Origin: DASUPK01 sp963831605
GTDB taxonomy: Bacteria; Actinomycetota; Thermoleophilia; Solirubrobacterales; 70-9
Length of the DNA: 64,000 nt
Direction of reading: 5' to 3'
Assembly: GCA_963831605.1 (NCBI GenBank)
Contig: CAWHQR010000003.1
Coordinates: 434,001 to 498,000 of the forward strand
Shown: positions 39,340 to 48,209 of the stretch, piece after piece
Numbering within the stretch: the stretch's first letter is position 1
How the letters are laid out: every line of letters begins with the position of its first letter
The notes under the pieces: model-generated
Told to the model about the DNA's origin: nothing
Seen by the model: the letters and a program-made list of their open reading frames with translations, nothing else
Databases searched by the model: none
Position numbers and translations under genes: made by a program

Positions 39340-41056
39340 TCAGGCTACCGGCTCTTTGCTTTCGGCTGGCGCGGGCCGGGAGGCGTCGTGACGTCTCACA
39401 GCCTCCCGAATGTCGCGCAGTGGCTCGTGGCTGCGGACGTCGGGAACGACGTCGAAGTTGTGCGGCGGCGGGGGCGAGGTGGTGAACCATTCGAGGGTCT
39501 CGCCGCCCCACGGATCATGGCCCGCGGGCGTGCCGCCCTTGACCCCCGAATAGACGTTGATGAGCGATAGCAGGATCCCCAGGGCGAGCACGAACGAGCC
39601 GATCGTCGCGATCAGGTTGAGCGCGTCGAGATGCTGGGCGTTGATCGCGTCGCTGGCCTGGAAGAACTTGAAGATGTCCACCTGCTGCCCCTCGACGCCC
39701 GCGAGGAAGAGAGGGATGAAGGTGAGCTGGGCGCCCAGGACGATCAGGCCCGCGGAGGGCTTCGCCAGCCCCTCGCCCAGCGTCCGGCCGGTCATCTTCG
39801 GGAACCAGTAGTAGAGGGCGGCCAGGCCGCCTAGGACCGGCCCCCCGACCAGCACGTAGCCACTGGCGGCGGTGGAGGCGGTCGTGTCGGCGAGCAGCCA
39901 GTTGACCGGGATCACGCTCTGGATCAGCTCTCCGACGAGCCCGAAGGTGAGGGTCGAGATCGATGCGAGGGCGAACACCATGGGCGCGCGCATCCGGAGT
40001 ACACCGCCCGCGATCGTGCCGATCCAGTTCACCAGGATCACCCCGATGGGAATCGTGAGGAGGAGCGACATCAGCATCGCGCCGTAGAGCCAGCCGATCG
40101 GGATCGACGCGCTCATCATGTTCTGCATCCAGGCCAGCAGCCCCAGGGGCATGATCGCCGCCATCGACGTCATCAGCGCGCCGCGCGAGAGCAGCGGCTT
40201 GCCGGAGAAGACCGGGAGGATCTCGGAGATCGCGCCGAATGCCGGCAGCAGGAAGACGAGGTAGCAGCCGGTGAAGAAGATCCAGCTCAGGTGCTGGTAG
40301 AAGATCGGCGCGCCGCCCTCGCCCGGGTCGAAGAAGATGCCGCCGAAGTGCCGCTCCATCTCCAGCATGACCAGGGCGGCGAGCATCGCCGAGCCGGCGA
40401 CGATCATCGTCCAGCTGGAGACCGCCCCGGAGAAGGTGAAGGCAGGCAGGCGCCGCCAGGCGAGCCCCGGCGCGCGCAGCTTCGAGATCGTCACCGCGAG
40501 GTTGATCGACTGCAGGACGAGGCCGAGGACCGTCAGGCCGACCGCGGCGATCCAGACGTCGGGGCCGTTGTTCGAGATGAAAGTCGTGTCCGACAACGTG
40601 GGCCAGTTGTTGAACCCGGTTTCAGGTGGTGTGTACGGCGAAGCTCGCATAGAGGATGCCGCCGCCGAATATGTAGAGCCACAGGGAGAGCGAGGCGAGG
40701 CGCGGGAACGCGAGCGAGCGCGCGCCGATCTGCAGCGGGATCACGTACGTGTAGAGGCCGAAGGCGATCGGCAGCCCGAAGAGGACGACGAGCGTCGCGC
40801 TGCCGACCGAGAGCAGGCGGTTGAAGGTCACGGGCTCGATCAGGTTGTTCTCCGGGACGCCGAGCTGGAGGCGCATCAGCAGGAAGGAGACGATGCCGAG
40901 CACGAGGAAGGAGAGGGCCGCGCCGATGTAGATGCGGCCGACGTCCTTGTGGTCGGGGCTCATCACCATCTCCAGCCAGCGCGGGCGGGACCGAGCCGGC
41001 CCGTCGGTGACCAGCTCGGGTCGGTGTGGCGCCAATGTTCGTCCGTTGCTGCTCAT
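39340..41056 (-). CDS. subunit I paralogue lacking all heme and CuB ligands (one frameshift)
   Basis: Starts ATG 41056, sharing TGATG with the gene before. The COX I fold is plain: YVIPLQIGARSLAFPRL, LRAPGLAWRRLPAF, YQHLSW...LLPAFGAISEI, ALYYWFPKMTGR, DPWGGETLEWFTTSPPPPHN. Yet each ligand His is changed: MHG to SVG near residue 85 (heme a), FGHPEVY to FTGCYLV (CuB, Glu, Tyr), WAHHM to WMQNM (CuB), VVAHFHY to STAASGY (hemes a3 and a). At about 40630 one extra base splits it into frames 41056-40622 and 40650-39340; removed, the protein has about 571 residues. Redox-dead complex member, role unknown. Confidence 0.85.
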
Positions 41057-41814
41057 CAGGACTCCCCGTTCGCCTTCTGCACGAACTGCTGGGCCTGCTG
41101 GATGCCGGCGGCCTGCTGCTCGAGCCAGGCCTGGTAGGTGGGCACGTCCACGACGCGGACGCGGGTGCGCATCACCGCGTAGCTCGCACCCGAGAAGGCG
41201 TAGCTGGCGCCGTCGTAGTTCCCGGTCTCATCGGCCTTGAACCAGGTCGAGTTGCTCTCACCCGGCGTGACGTCCATCTTCGGGCTCAGGCCCGGGACCC
41301 ACCAGCGATGGACGACGTCCGTGGAGCAGAGGTGCAGGATCACCGCGGTGTCGACCGGAACCACGAGCTCGTAGTACGAGTAGGTCCCATCCGGGTACTG
41401 GTAGCGCCAGATCCACTGCTGGCCGCACGCATTGATCTGCAGCGGAGCCGTGGCGGCGCTGGTCACCGGCAGGTCGAGCGACCTCTGGGCGGTCAGACTC
41501 GAGGTGGCCTGCAGGCCGTTCGGCCCGGAGGCCTCGACCCTCTGGGCATCGTGGGTCTTCACGATGCCGAGCACGAACGCGACCAGGACGATCGCGGCGA
41601 AGACCCCGGCGGTCGCGAGCTGCGCGGGACGGCGGAGGACCAGCCGCCTCGGCTCGCGCCCGCGGGCGGAGCGAAAGCGCATGATCACCGCGGCCAGCGC
41701 GAGGTTGAACACCACCAGCAGCACCACGCCGATGGCGAGCATCACCCAGTACAGGGTGTTCATGTCACCCGCGTTTGGCGAGTGCGCCGCGTGGGGGCCG
41801 ATCAGGGCAAGCAA
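41056..41814 (-). CDS. subunit II paralogue lacking the CuA ligands
   Basis: 252 residues from TTG 41814 (ATG 41763 also possible). Two helices (LYWVMLAIGVVLLVVFNLAL; AGVFAAIVLVAFVLGIV), then a cupredoxin domain: CGQQWIWRYQYPDGTYSYYE, DVVHRWWVPGLSPKMDVTPG and GNYDGASYAFSGASYAVM. The last stretch is where the CuA loop C-x-E-x-C-x3-H-x2-M belongs; it reads S-x-A-x-S-x3-Y-x2-M. Both Cys, the Glu and one His are gone, the Met and the upstream His (VVHRWW) stay. The fold is otherwise intact. First gene of the ctaA/ctaB operon. Confidence 0.85.
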   Translation of the reverse strand: MLALIGPHAAHSPNAGDMNTLYWVMLAIGVVLLVVFNLALAAVIMRFRSARGREPRRLVLRRPAQLATAGVFAAIVLVAFVLGIVKTHDAQRVEASGPNGLQATSSLTAQRSLDLPVTSAATAPLQINACGQQWIWRYQYPDGTYSYYELVVPVDTAVILHLCSTDVVHRWWVPGLSPKMDVTPGESNSTWFKADETGNYDGASYAFSGASYAVMRTRVRVVDVPTYQAWLEQQAAGIQQAQQFVQKANGES

Positions 41815-41889
41815 GGCGGCGAGAGTCTATTAGCTCGCTCCACGGGAGACACCGCCAACACCGTGTTCGTCTGGCAGAATCGCACCCTG

Positions 41890-43674
41890 ATGGCAGAGGA
41901 AGGGACGGCCGCACAGGCGTTGCGCCGGATGGCTGACTCCGAGCCGGAGCTCGCCGCCCGCCTCGTGGTCCACTCGATGCCGGCCGCGGCCGCCACGTTG
42001 CCCAGCGGCCTCAGCTACCGCCTGGAGCTCGATGGGCTCGGCGCCTGGACCGTGAAGTCCGTCGGCGAGCGAGCGGAGGTCACTGAGGTCCCGGCGGGCG
42101 CAGACCTGAACGGCGAGGCCTTCGCGATCGAGACGGATCCGGCCACGCTTGCGCAGCTGGCGGCGGGCCGCAGCCCGATCGGCGCCCTGGTGCGCCGGCG
42201 CCTGAGGTTGCGCGGTCGCCGGCGCAAGGCTCTGGCCCTGCGAAAGCTCTCGCCCGACGCCGGTCCGCGGGATCTGGCCAGGCTCGGCCTGCCGGTTGAC
42301 CCCGATCTGGTCTTCCGCTCGCTCGAGTACGCGATCGAGCCGGAGTGGACCGCCGGACACAGCTTCTCCGTGGCCTACGAGCTGGTCGGCGACGGCGGCG
42401 GCGCCTGGCGGGTGGAGGTTGACGACGGCTCGGTGCGCGTTCAGCGCGGTGCGGGCGAGAACCCCGACGCGACCGTTCGCATCCGCTACTCGGATTGGCT
42501 GCGGCTGCTCTCCGGTGAGATCAGCCCCTCCGACGCGATGAGGCTCGGCCTCACCGAGGTCGAGGGCAGCATCTTTCCCGTCACCCGCTTGGGCCGTTGG
42601 ATCGACCGCGTCGAGGGAGTTGACGGCCCCGAGCTCGCGCGAGAGGAGCGCCAGAGGATTCAGCAGGCGCAGAACGCCGGCAGCTGGGGGAGCAAGGTGA
42701 ATCCGAACGGCGCCTCCCGGGACGCGGGCGACCCGGCGGAGTCGAAGCGCCCACGCGGGGGCCTGATGAGCTACGAGCAGCTCTACGCGCTCTGGGAGCG
42801 CCAGAACTGGCGGGCACACGAGCTCGACTTCTCCGTCGATCGCGAGCACTGGCTGGTCAGCCCCGGGGAATCCCAAAAGCACACTGCCTTCAGCATCGGC
42901 AGCTTCTACGTCGGCGAGGAGCGGGTCACCGCCGACCTGGCCCCGTTCCTGCTCGCGGCGCCGAGCGGGGAGGTGGAGGCGTTCCTCGCGACGCAGCTGG
43001 TCGATGAGATGCGCCACGCCGTCTTCTTCGACCGCTGGGCGAGCGAGGTGATGGGGCTCGAATCAGGCAGCTTCCGCGCCCGCCTGAACGAGATCGAGGG
43101 CCGGATGCTCGGAGCCTGGCGCTTCCTCTTCGACGACTCCCTGCGCGACATCGCTGACCGGATCAAGGCGAAGCCCGACGACCTCGAGCTCTTCGTCGAG
43201 GGAATCGTCACCTACCACATGGTCACCGAGGGGGTTCTGGCGATGCCCGGCCAGCGGATCATGATCGAGTACACCGGCGAGCACGATCTCTACCCGGGCT
43301 TCAACCAGGGCTTCCGGCTCGTCGAACAGGATGAGCACCGCCACATCGCGTTCGGCGTCCGCTTCCTGAAGGACGTCTGCGAGGACCGGCCCGAGATGAA
43401 GCAGGTGGTGTTGAACCGGCTGACCGAGCTGCTGCCCAAGGCCGCAGAGGTCTTCTGCCCGCCGGAGGCCGACGATCCCTCCGACTTCTTCTCCTATGGG
43501 CACCACTCGTCGCAGATCTATGGCTTCGCCTACCAGGCGCTGAAGCGCCGGATGGCGGCCATCGGGATCGAGATCCCGCCGCCCGAGGAGCTCATGCCCG
43601 GGGCGGTTGACTTCGGGGGCCTGGCCGAGCGGCGGACCCTCGCCGAGGAAGCCGCCGCGCAGCCTGACGCCTAG
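41890..43674 (+). CDS. fusion of two SCP2-like domains with a ferritin-like diiron domain
   Basis: 594 residues from ATG 41890. Residues about 5-115 and 135-250 are two SCP2 sterol-carrier-like units (LSYRLELDGLGAWTVKSVGE with IETDPATLAQLAAGRSPIGA; WRVEVDDGSVRVQRGAGENP with IRYSDWLRLLSGEISPSDAM). From about 295 on there is an R2-like four-helix domain with metal residues in VGEERVTADLAPFL, ATQLVDEMRHAVFF, TYHMVTEGVLAMPG and FRLVEQDEHRHIAFGVRF, giving four carboxylates and two His. The hydrophobic-ligand domains suggest a lipid or sterol-like substrate for a diiron oxygenase. Divergent from the ligand-less oxidase operon. Confidence 0.8.
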   Translation: MAEEGTAAQALRRMADSEPELAARLVVHSMPAAAATLPSGLSYRLELDGLGAWTVKSVGERAEVTEVPAGADLNGEAFAIETDPATLAQLAAGRSPIGALVRRRLRLRGRRRKALALRKLSPDAGPRDLARLGLPVDPDLVFRSLEYAIEPEWTAGHSFSVAYELVGDGGGAWRVEVDDGSVRVQRGAGENPDATVRIRYSDWLRLLSGEISPSDAMRLGLTEVEGSIFPVTRLGRWIDRVEGVDGPELAREERQRIQQAQNAGSWGSKVNPNGASRDAGDPAESKRPRGGLMSYEQLYALWERQNWRAHELDFSVDREHWLVSPGESQKHTAFSIGSFYVGEERVTADLAPFLLAAPSGEVEAFLATQLVDEMRHAVFFDRWASEVMGLESGSFRARLNEIEGRMLGAWRFLFDDSLRDIADRIKAKPDDLELFVEGIVTYHMVTEGVLAMPGQRIMIEYTGEHDLYPGFNQGFRLVEQDEHRHIAFGVRFLKDVCEDRPEMKQVVLNRLTELLPKAAEVFCPPEADDPSDFFSYGHHSSQIYGFAYQALKRRMAAIGIEIPPPEELMPGAVDFGGLAERRTLAEEAAAQPDA

Positions 43675-43994
43675 GTGGGGAGGCCGCCGCCTCCGCCGCC
43701 GCCGCCGTCGCCATCGGCCGGGCCGCATTGCCGGAGCGCCGGCGAGCGATCAGCCGCGTGGTCGAGCCCGCGGGAGTTGTCGTTCCCGACGCGCATCTGT
43801 GACCCGCGCAGGAAGGCGGGGGGCATGGGGTCGACGATTCCCCCTGAGACCTGGTACCCGCCTCGATGGGAGTTCTCGGCCTCGTTGCAGACCGTCGATG
43901 CCTGGCTCGCAGGGGCGAGCGCGCCCAGGTAGCTGGCCGCAACGACCCCTGTGGTGATCAGAAGCTTCTTCCCGGTTTTCACTGTGACCTCCAT
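43671..43994 (-). CDS. small secreted protein, Gly-rich end
   Basis: 107 residues from ATG 43994. Signal peptide KTGKKLLITTGVVAASYLGA, cleavage near ASQAS. The mature part has Cys at TVCNEAENSHRGGYQVSGG and ALRQCGPADG and ends in eight Gly before LPT. Its stop overlaps that of the SCP2-ferritin gene on the other strand. No family recognised. Confidence 0.65.
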   Translation of the reverse strand: MEVTVKTGKKLLITTGVVAASYLGALAPASQASTVCNEAENSHRGGYQVSGGIVDPMPPAFLRGSQMRVGNDNSRGLDHAADRSPALRQCGPADGDGGGGGGGGLPT

Positions 43995-44206
43995 GTCGTG
44001 TTCGCGGCGTCCCGCCGCGCTCCATCTATGAATCGATCCCGCCCGGGGCGGTCTTGAGGGCGCTTGGACGTGTTGTGGGGGAAATGGACGGACGAACAAG
44101 CCGGCCCGCGTAGGATCGGCGCGGGGAGATGAGAGTGGCTTGGACAATCGCCGCGGAGGCGGCCCCGGCCCTAGCGCCGCCGGCTTGATCGAACGGCGAC
44201 CGGATG

Positions 44207-44220
44207 CGAACATATGTTCG
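44207..44220. promoter_or_regulatory. LexA (SOS) box overlapping the dinB start
   Basis: CGAACATATGTTCG is a perfect 14-bp palindrome of the actinobacterial/Gram-positive SOS type GAAC-N4-GTTC. The ATG inside it (44214-44216) is the first possible start codon of dinB, so LexA would cover the start itself. That fits either a leaderless transcript or use of the GTG at 44220. Confidence 0.8.
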
Positions 44221-45395
44221 TGTCAGCATCCGCATCGATCCTCCACGCCGATGCCGATGCGTTCTTCGCCTCGGTCGAGCAGAGGGACGATCCGGCACTG
44301 CGCGGCAAGCCGACCGTCGTCGGTGGAGGGGTGGTGATGGCCGCGAGCTACGAGGCGAGGGCCTACGGGATCCACGGCGGCATGGGCGGGCGCCGCGCGC
44401 GCCGGCTCTGTCCCCACCTGGTCGCGGTTTCGCCGCGCTTCGATGCCTACACGGAGGCGAGCCGGGCGCTCTTCGACCTGTTCGAGGAGACGGCGCCGCT
44501 GGTGGAGGGCCTGTCGCTCGAGGAGGCGTTCCTCGACGTCAGCGGCCTCGAGCGGATCTCGGGCACGCCGCCGCAGATCGCGGAGGCACTCAGGCGCAGG
44601 GCTCGCGAGCGGATCGGCCTGGCGGTCACGGTCGGCGTCGCGCGGACGAAGGTGCTCGCCAAGATGGCGAGCCGAGCCGGCAAGCCGGACGGCCTGCTCG
44701 TCATCGATCCGGATCGCGAGGCTGAGTTCCTTCGTCCCCTCCCGGTGGAGGCGCTCTGGGGCGTCGGGGCGGCGACGGCCGACAAGCTTCGCGCTCACGG
44801 CATTGCCACGATCGGCGACCTCGGCCGCCGCGACCCGGCTGAGCTCGGGATGTTCCTCGGGACCCACGCGGCGCGCCACCTCCATGCGGTCGCCCACAAC
44901 AGGGACCCGCGCCGGGTGCGGCGCGGCCGGCGTCGTCGCTCGATCGGCACTCAGTCGGCGTTCGCCGGCGGCGGCCGGTCTTCGTCCGAGCTCGATGAGC
45001 TCCTGGTCACCCTCGTCGACCGGGTCACGCGCCGTGCGCGCGCCGCGAACCGGGCGGGCCGCACGGTGACCCTCCGCTTCCGCTTCGGAGACTTCTCCCG
45101 TGCCACGCGCTCGAGGACCCTCGCCCACCCGACCGCGGGCACGGGAACGATCCTGGCGGCGGCGCGGGCCCTGCTCGCCGCCGCTCGGCCCATGGTCGAG
45201 CACCGCGGGATCACGCTTCTCGGGATCACCGTCGCCAACCTCAGCACCGAGGCGCAGCTCGAGCTGCCCCTGGACCCGCGGGTCGATCCGGCGCTCGATC
45301 GCGCGATCGATGAGATCCGCGAGCGGTTCGGCAACGACGCCATCAGGCGCGGCTCGACGCGGCAAACGGCGCCCCGGCACTTCACGCAGGTCTGA
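44214..45395 (+). CDS. dinB: DNA polymerase IV (Y family)
   Basis: 393 residues from ATG 44214, or 391 from GTG 44220. Error-prone lesion-bypass polymerase. Catalytic metal residues in SILHADADAFFASVEQRDDP and LSLEEAFLDVSGLER; GVARTKVLAKMASRAGKPDG and LWGVGAATADKLRAHGIATI (helix-hairpin-helix) are standard. The little-finger domain ends near residue 350. The tail QLELPL about 25 residues from the C-terminus matches the beta-clamp binding pentapeptide QL(S/D)LPL type. Under SOS control through the box overlapping its start. Confidence 0.93.
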   Translation: MFVSASASILHADADAFFASVEQRDDPALRGKPTVVGGGVVMAASYEARAYGIHGGMGGRRARRLCPHLVAVSPRFDAYTEASRALFDLFEETAPLVEGLSLEEAFLDVSGLERISGTPPQIAEALRRRARERIGLAVTVGVARTKVLAKMASRAGKPDGLLVIDPDREAEFLRPLPVEALWGVGAATADKLRAHGIATIGDLGRRDPAELGMFLGTHAARHLHAVAHNRDPRRVRRGRRRRSIGTQSAFAGGGRSSSELDELLVTLVDRVTRRARAANRAGRTVTLRFRFGDFSRATRSRTLAHPTAGTGTILAAARALLAAARPMVEHRGITLLGITVANLSTEAQLELPLDPRVDPALDRAIDEIRERFGNDAIRRGSTRQTAPRHFTQV

Positions 45396-45424
45396 GGAGC
45401 TCGCGCCGGTTAGGGTTCGCGCCC

Positions 45425-47020
45425 ATGGCGAGCGTTCGCGAGGTCACCTTCGACCTGTTCCGGAAGCACGGGATGACGACGATGTTCGGCAACCCCGGCT
45501 CGACCGAGCTGCCGATGCTCGCCGAGTTCCCCGACGACTTCCGCTACGTGCTCGGCCTCCAGGAGGCGGTCGCGGTCGGGATGGCCGACGGATACGCGCA
45601 GGCTTCGGGCCGCCCGGCCCACGTCAACCTGCACACCGCGCCGGGCGTCGGCAACGGGATGGGCGCCATCTTCAACGCGCAGGCGAACCACTCGCCGCTC
45701 GTGGTGACGGCCGGCCAGCAGGTCCGGGCCCACATCACGATGCAGGCGAACCTGACCAACCGGGATGCGACACGCGTCGTGGACCCATTCGTCAAGTGGA
45801 GCTTCGAGCCGCCGAGGGCGCAGGATGTGCCTCACGCGCTGGCGCGCGCGATCCACACGGCGTCGCTGGCACCGAGGGGCCCGGCCTTCGTCTCGCTCCC
45901 GATGGACGACTGGAACGCCGAGGCCGAGGAGGCCTCGGGAGCCGTCGTCGAGCGCACCTCCGAGTCGCGGTCGGGTCCGGATCCGAGCGCGATCAAGGCC
46001 CTCGCCGCGAAGCTCGAGGGTGCGAGCAACCCCGTGCTGGTCGCCGGTCCCGACATCGACGCCAGCGGCGGCTGGGACGACGCGATCGCTCTCGCCGAGC
46101 GTCAGAAGCTGCCGGTCTTCGCCTCGCCGGCGCCCGGCGGGGGGCGACTCGGCTTCCCGGAGGGACACCCGCTCTTCCAGGGCGTGCTGCCTCCGGCGAT
46201 CGGCCCGGTGGCCGAGACGCTCAAGGGGCGCGACCTGATCCTGGTGATCGGGTCCTCGGTCTTCCCCTACTACCCGTACATCCCAGGGCCGCTGCTCCCC
46301 GAGGGTGCCTCGCTCGTGGCGATCACCACCGATCCAGACGAGGCCGCCCGTGCCCCGATGGGGGACGTGATCCTCGCCGATCCCGCGCTCGCCCTCCGCG
46401 CGCTGCTCGCCGAGGTCGGCGAGGGAAATCGCGCCGAGCCGGATCCGCTGCCCGAGCCGAGCGCCGGCGACGAGACCGATCCGCTGACGCCGACGATGGT
46501 TCACAACACGCTCGCCCAGGTCTTTCCGGACGACGGAATCGTGGTCCTCGAGTCGCCCTCCAGCACCCTGGCCCTCCGTAACCAGCTGCGGATCTCGAAG
46601 CCCGGCAGCTACTACTTCGGTGCCGGCGGAGGGCTCGGGTTCGGGCTGGCCGCGGCGATCGGCGTGCAGCTCGCCCAGCCGGACCGGCCGGTCGTCTGCG
46701 TCCTCGGCGAGGGCTCGGCCCAGTACGCGATCACCGGCTTCTGGACGGCGGCGGCCTACGACGTGCCGGTCACCTTCCTGGTCCTCAGAAACGAGGAGTA
46801 CTCGATCCTCAAGTGGTTCGCGGATGTCGAGGAGGTCAAGGGCGCCCCCGGCCTGGACCTTCCGGCGCTGGAGGTGGCGAAGGTGGCCGAGTCGTACGGG
46901 GTCGCGGCGAAGGCGGTGTCCGCCCGCGATGAGCTCCACGCCGCGCTGGAGAGCGCGATCGGCTCGGGCAAGCCGCAGCTGGTCGAGATCCCGGTTGCGC
47001 CGGGTATGGCGCTCTTCTAG
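45425..47020 (+). CDS. mdlC: thiamine-diphosphate enzyme, benzoylformate decarboxylase family
   Basis: 531 residues from ATG 45425. It lines up along its whole length with benzoylformate decarboxylase: Ser26 in FGNPGSTELP, Glu47 in GLQEAVAVG, His70 in VNLHTAPGVGNGMG, and the ThDP/Mg motif GEGSAQYAITGFWTAAAYDV with YSILKWFADV. The active-site His of the Pseudomonas putida enzyme in FRYHQY (His281) is Tyr here (VFPYYPYIPG), so substrate or rate may differ. Non-oxidative decarboxylation of an aromatic 2-oxo acid is the best guess. Convergent with the hydrolase gene. Confidence 0.75.
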   Translation: MASVREVTFDLFRKHGMTTMFGNPGSTELPMLAEFPDDFRYVLGLQEAVAVGMADGYAQASGRPAHVNLHTAPGVGNGMGAIFNAQANHSPLVVTAGQQVRAHITMQANLTNRDATRVVDPFVKWSFEPPRAQDVPHALARAIHTASLAPRGPAFVSLPMDDWNAEAEEASGAVVERTSESRSGPDPSAIKALAAKLEGASNPVLVAGPDIDASGGWDDAIALAERQKLPVFASPAPGGGRLGFPEGHPLFQGVLPPAIGPVAETLKGRDLILVIGSSVFPYYPYIPGPLLPEGASLVAITTDPDEAARAPMGDVILADPALALRALLAEVGEGNRAEPDPLPEPSAGDETDPLTPTMVHNTLAQVFPDDGIVVLESPSSTLALRNQLRISKPGSYYFGAGGGLGFGLAAAIGVQLAQPDRPVVCVLGEGSAQYAITGFWTAAAYDVPVTFLVLRNEEYSILKWFADVEEVKGAPGLDLPALEVAKVAESYGVAAKAVSARDELHAALESAIGSGKPQLVEIPVAPGMALF

Positions 47021-48069
47021 CCCCGATCCGAGCTGGCAGGCGACTCCCCCTGGAGGACGTCCGCCGCGCTGGGCAGCCGTTCCCGGGATTCATCGACGAA
47101 CAGGGGGGCGGCCAGCTCCGGCCCCAGCGGCCCGGGTCCCTGATCGTCGGCCGGTTCGAGCGCGTGGAGGAGCACTTCCACGAACGCGTCCGGCCTGTCG
47201 CACTGCAGGTAGTGGTTGGCATCGGGGATGAGGTACAGCCGATTGCCGAGCCCATTCAGCATCAGATACTGATGCCAGACGTAGGCCGCCACCCGAGGCG
47301 GGGAGACCGTGTCGTAGACGCCCCAGATCAAGGTTCGCGGAAAGGAAGCCTCGGCGAGAGCGGACAGCCATTTCTCCTCGTCCTTCGACCGCTCGACGAG
47401 GTACTGGATCGTCTCGTGCAGGACCTTCACGCCGTCGGCATGGGCAAAGGTGACAGCGAGAGCCTCGACCTCGGGATCACCGGCCTTGCGTGGCGGGGTG
47501 AACGTGCTGGCGCCCATCGCCTCAGCCATCTGCTCCGGAGTGAGCGCGGCCAGCATCTCGGGCCCCGTCACGGGGTCAAGAATGCGACGCTGGACTTCCG
47601 TCAGGTTTGACATCGGCAGGAAGATGTTGGCGTTCGACAGGACCAGGTGCTCGAGTCGCACGGCCGACCGGCCCTCAGCGCAGCGGGCGGCATGGATGAG
47701 CGCGACGCTGTCGCCGCGATCGTGCCCAACCGCCACCGCGCTCTCGGCTCCGATCACCTCTGAGAGATAGTGCTCGACCAGCTCCGCGTCTCGCGCGAGG
47801 CTGTAGCCCCATCCTTGTGGCTTGTCTGAGAACCCATGGCCCGGGAAGTCCAGCGCGCAGACACGGAACCTCGCGCTCAGCTGATTGGCGACCTCGAACC
47901 AGTCGATGCTGCTGGTGGGCCAGCCGTGTATCAGCAGCAGCACCGGGGCGTTGGGATCGCCCATCTCGACGTGGAACACCTTGATGGCCGCGGCACCGTC
48001 ATTCGTCGGACGCCACGAGAAATGACCACCACGACTGCGCCAATCTTCAGCTCGCTCACTGCTCATCAT
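47017..48069 (-). CDS. alpha/beta hydrolase, haloalkane dehalogenase/epoxide hydrolase type
   Basis: 350 residues from ATG 48069 or 48066. HGW oxyanion segment LLIHGWPTSSIDWFEVANQL, nucleophile elbow VAVGHDRGDSVALIH with Asp, as in dehalogenases and epoxide hydrolases, the third acid region LIWGVYDTVSPPRVAAYVW, and catalytic His in IPDANHYLQCDRPDAF. A helical cap lies in between. The C-terminal 60 residues after the His are an extra Pro-rich tail. Soluble hydrolase of unknown substrate. Confidence 0.82.
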   Translation of the reverse strand: MMSSERAEDWRSRGGHFSWRPTNDGAAAIKVFHVEMGDPNAPVLLLIHGWPTSSIDWFEVANQLSARFRVCALDFPGHGFSDKPQGWGYSLARDAELVEHYLSEVIGAESAVAVGHDRGDSVALIHAARCAEGRSAVRLEHLVLSNANIFLPMSNLTEVQRRILDPVTGPEMLAALTPEQMAEAMGASTFTPPRKAGDPEVEALAVTFAHADGVKVLHETIQYLVERSKDEEKWLSALAEASFPRTLIWGVYDTVSPPRVAAYVWHQYLMLNGLGNRLYLIPDANHYLQCDRPDAFVEVLLHALEPADDQGPGPLGPELAAPLFVDESRERLPSAADVLQGESPASSDRG

Positions 48070-48209
48070 CCGACCTCCTGTCGATGGCCCCCGGCGCGGA
48101 TTCTCGATCCGCGCGGATGCCCGGTCAAGGGCAGGCCCTTGGATGCAGGGTCAGCTTCCCATCCCCCCCAAGGAAGCTCTCGGCGCTCCCGCGCGACTAG
48201 GCTGCGTCA

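Noticed and set aside
39340..41056. Calling the second subunit I simply a pseudogene
   Set aside because: Fold residues are conserved along the whole length and losses fall just on cofactor ligands, in step with subunit II; random decay would not do this. The single frame break is treated separately.
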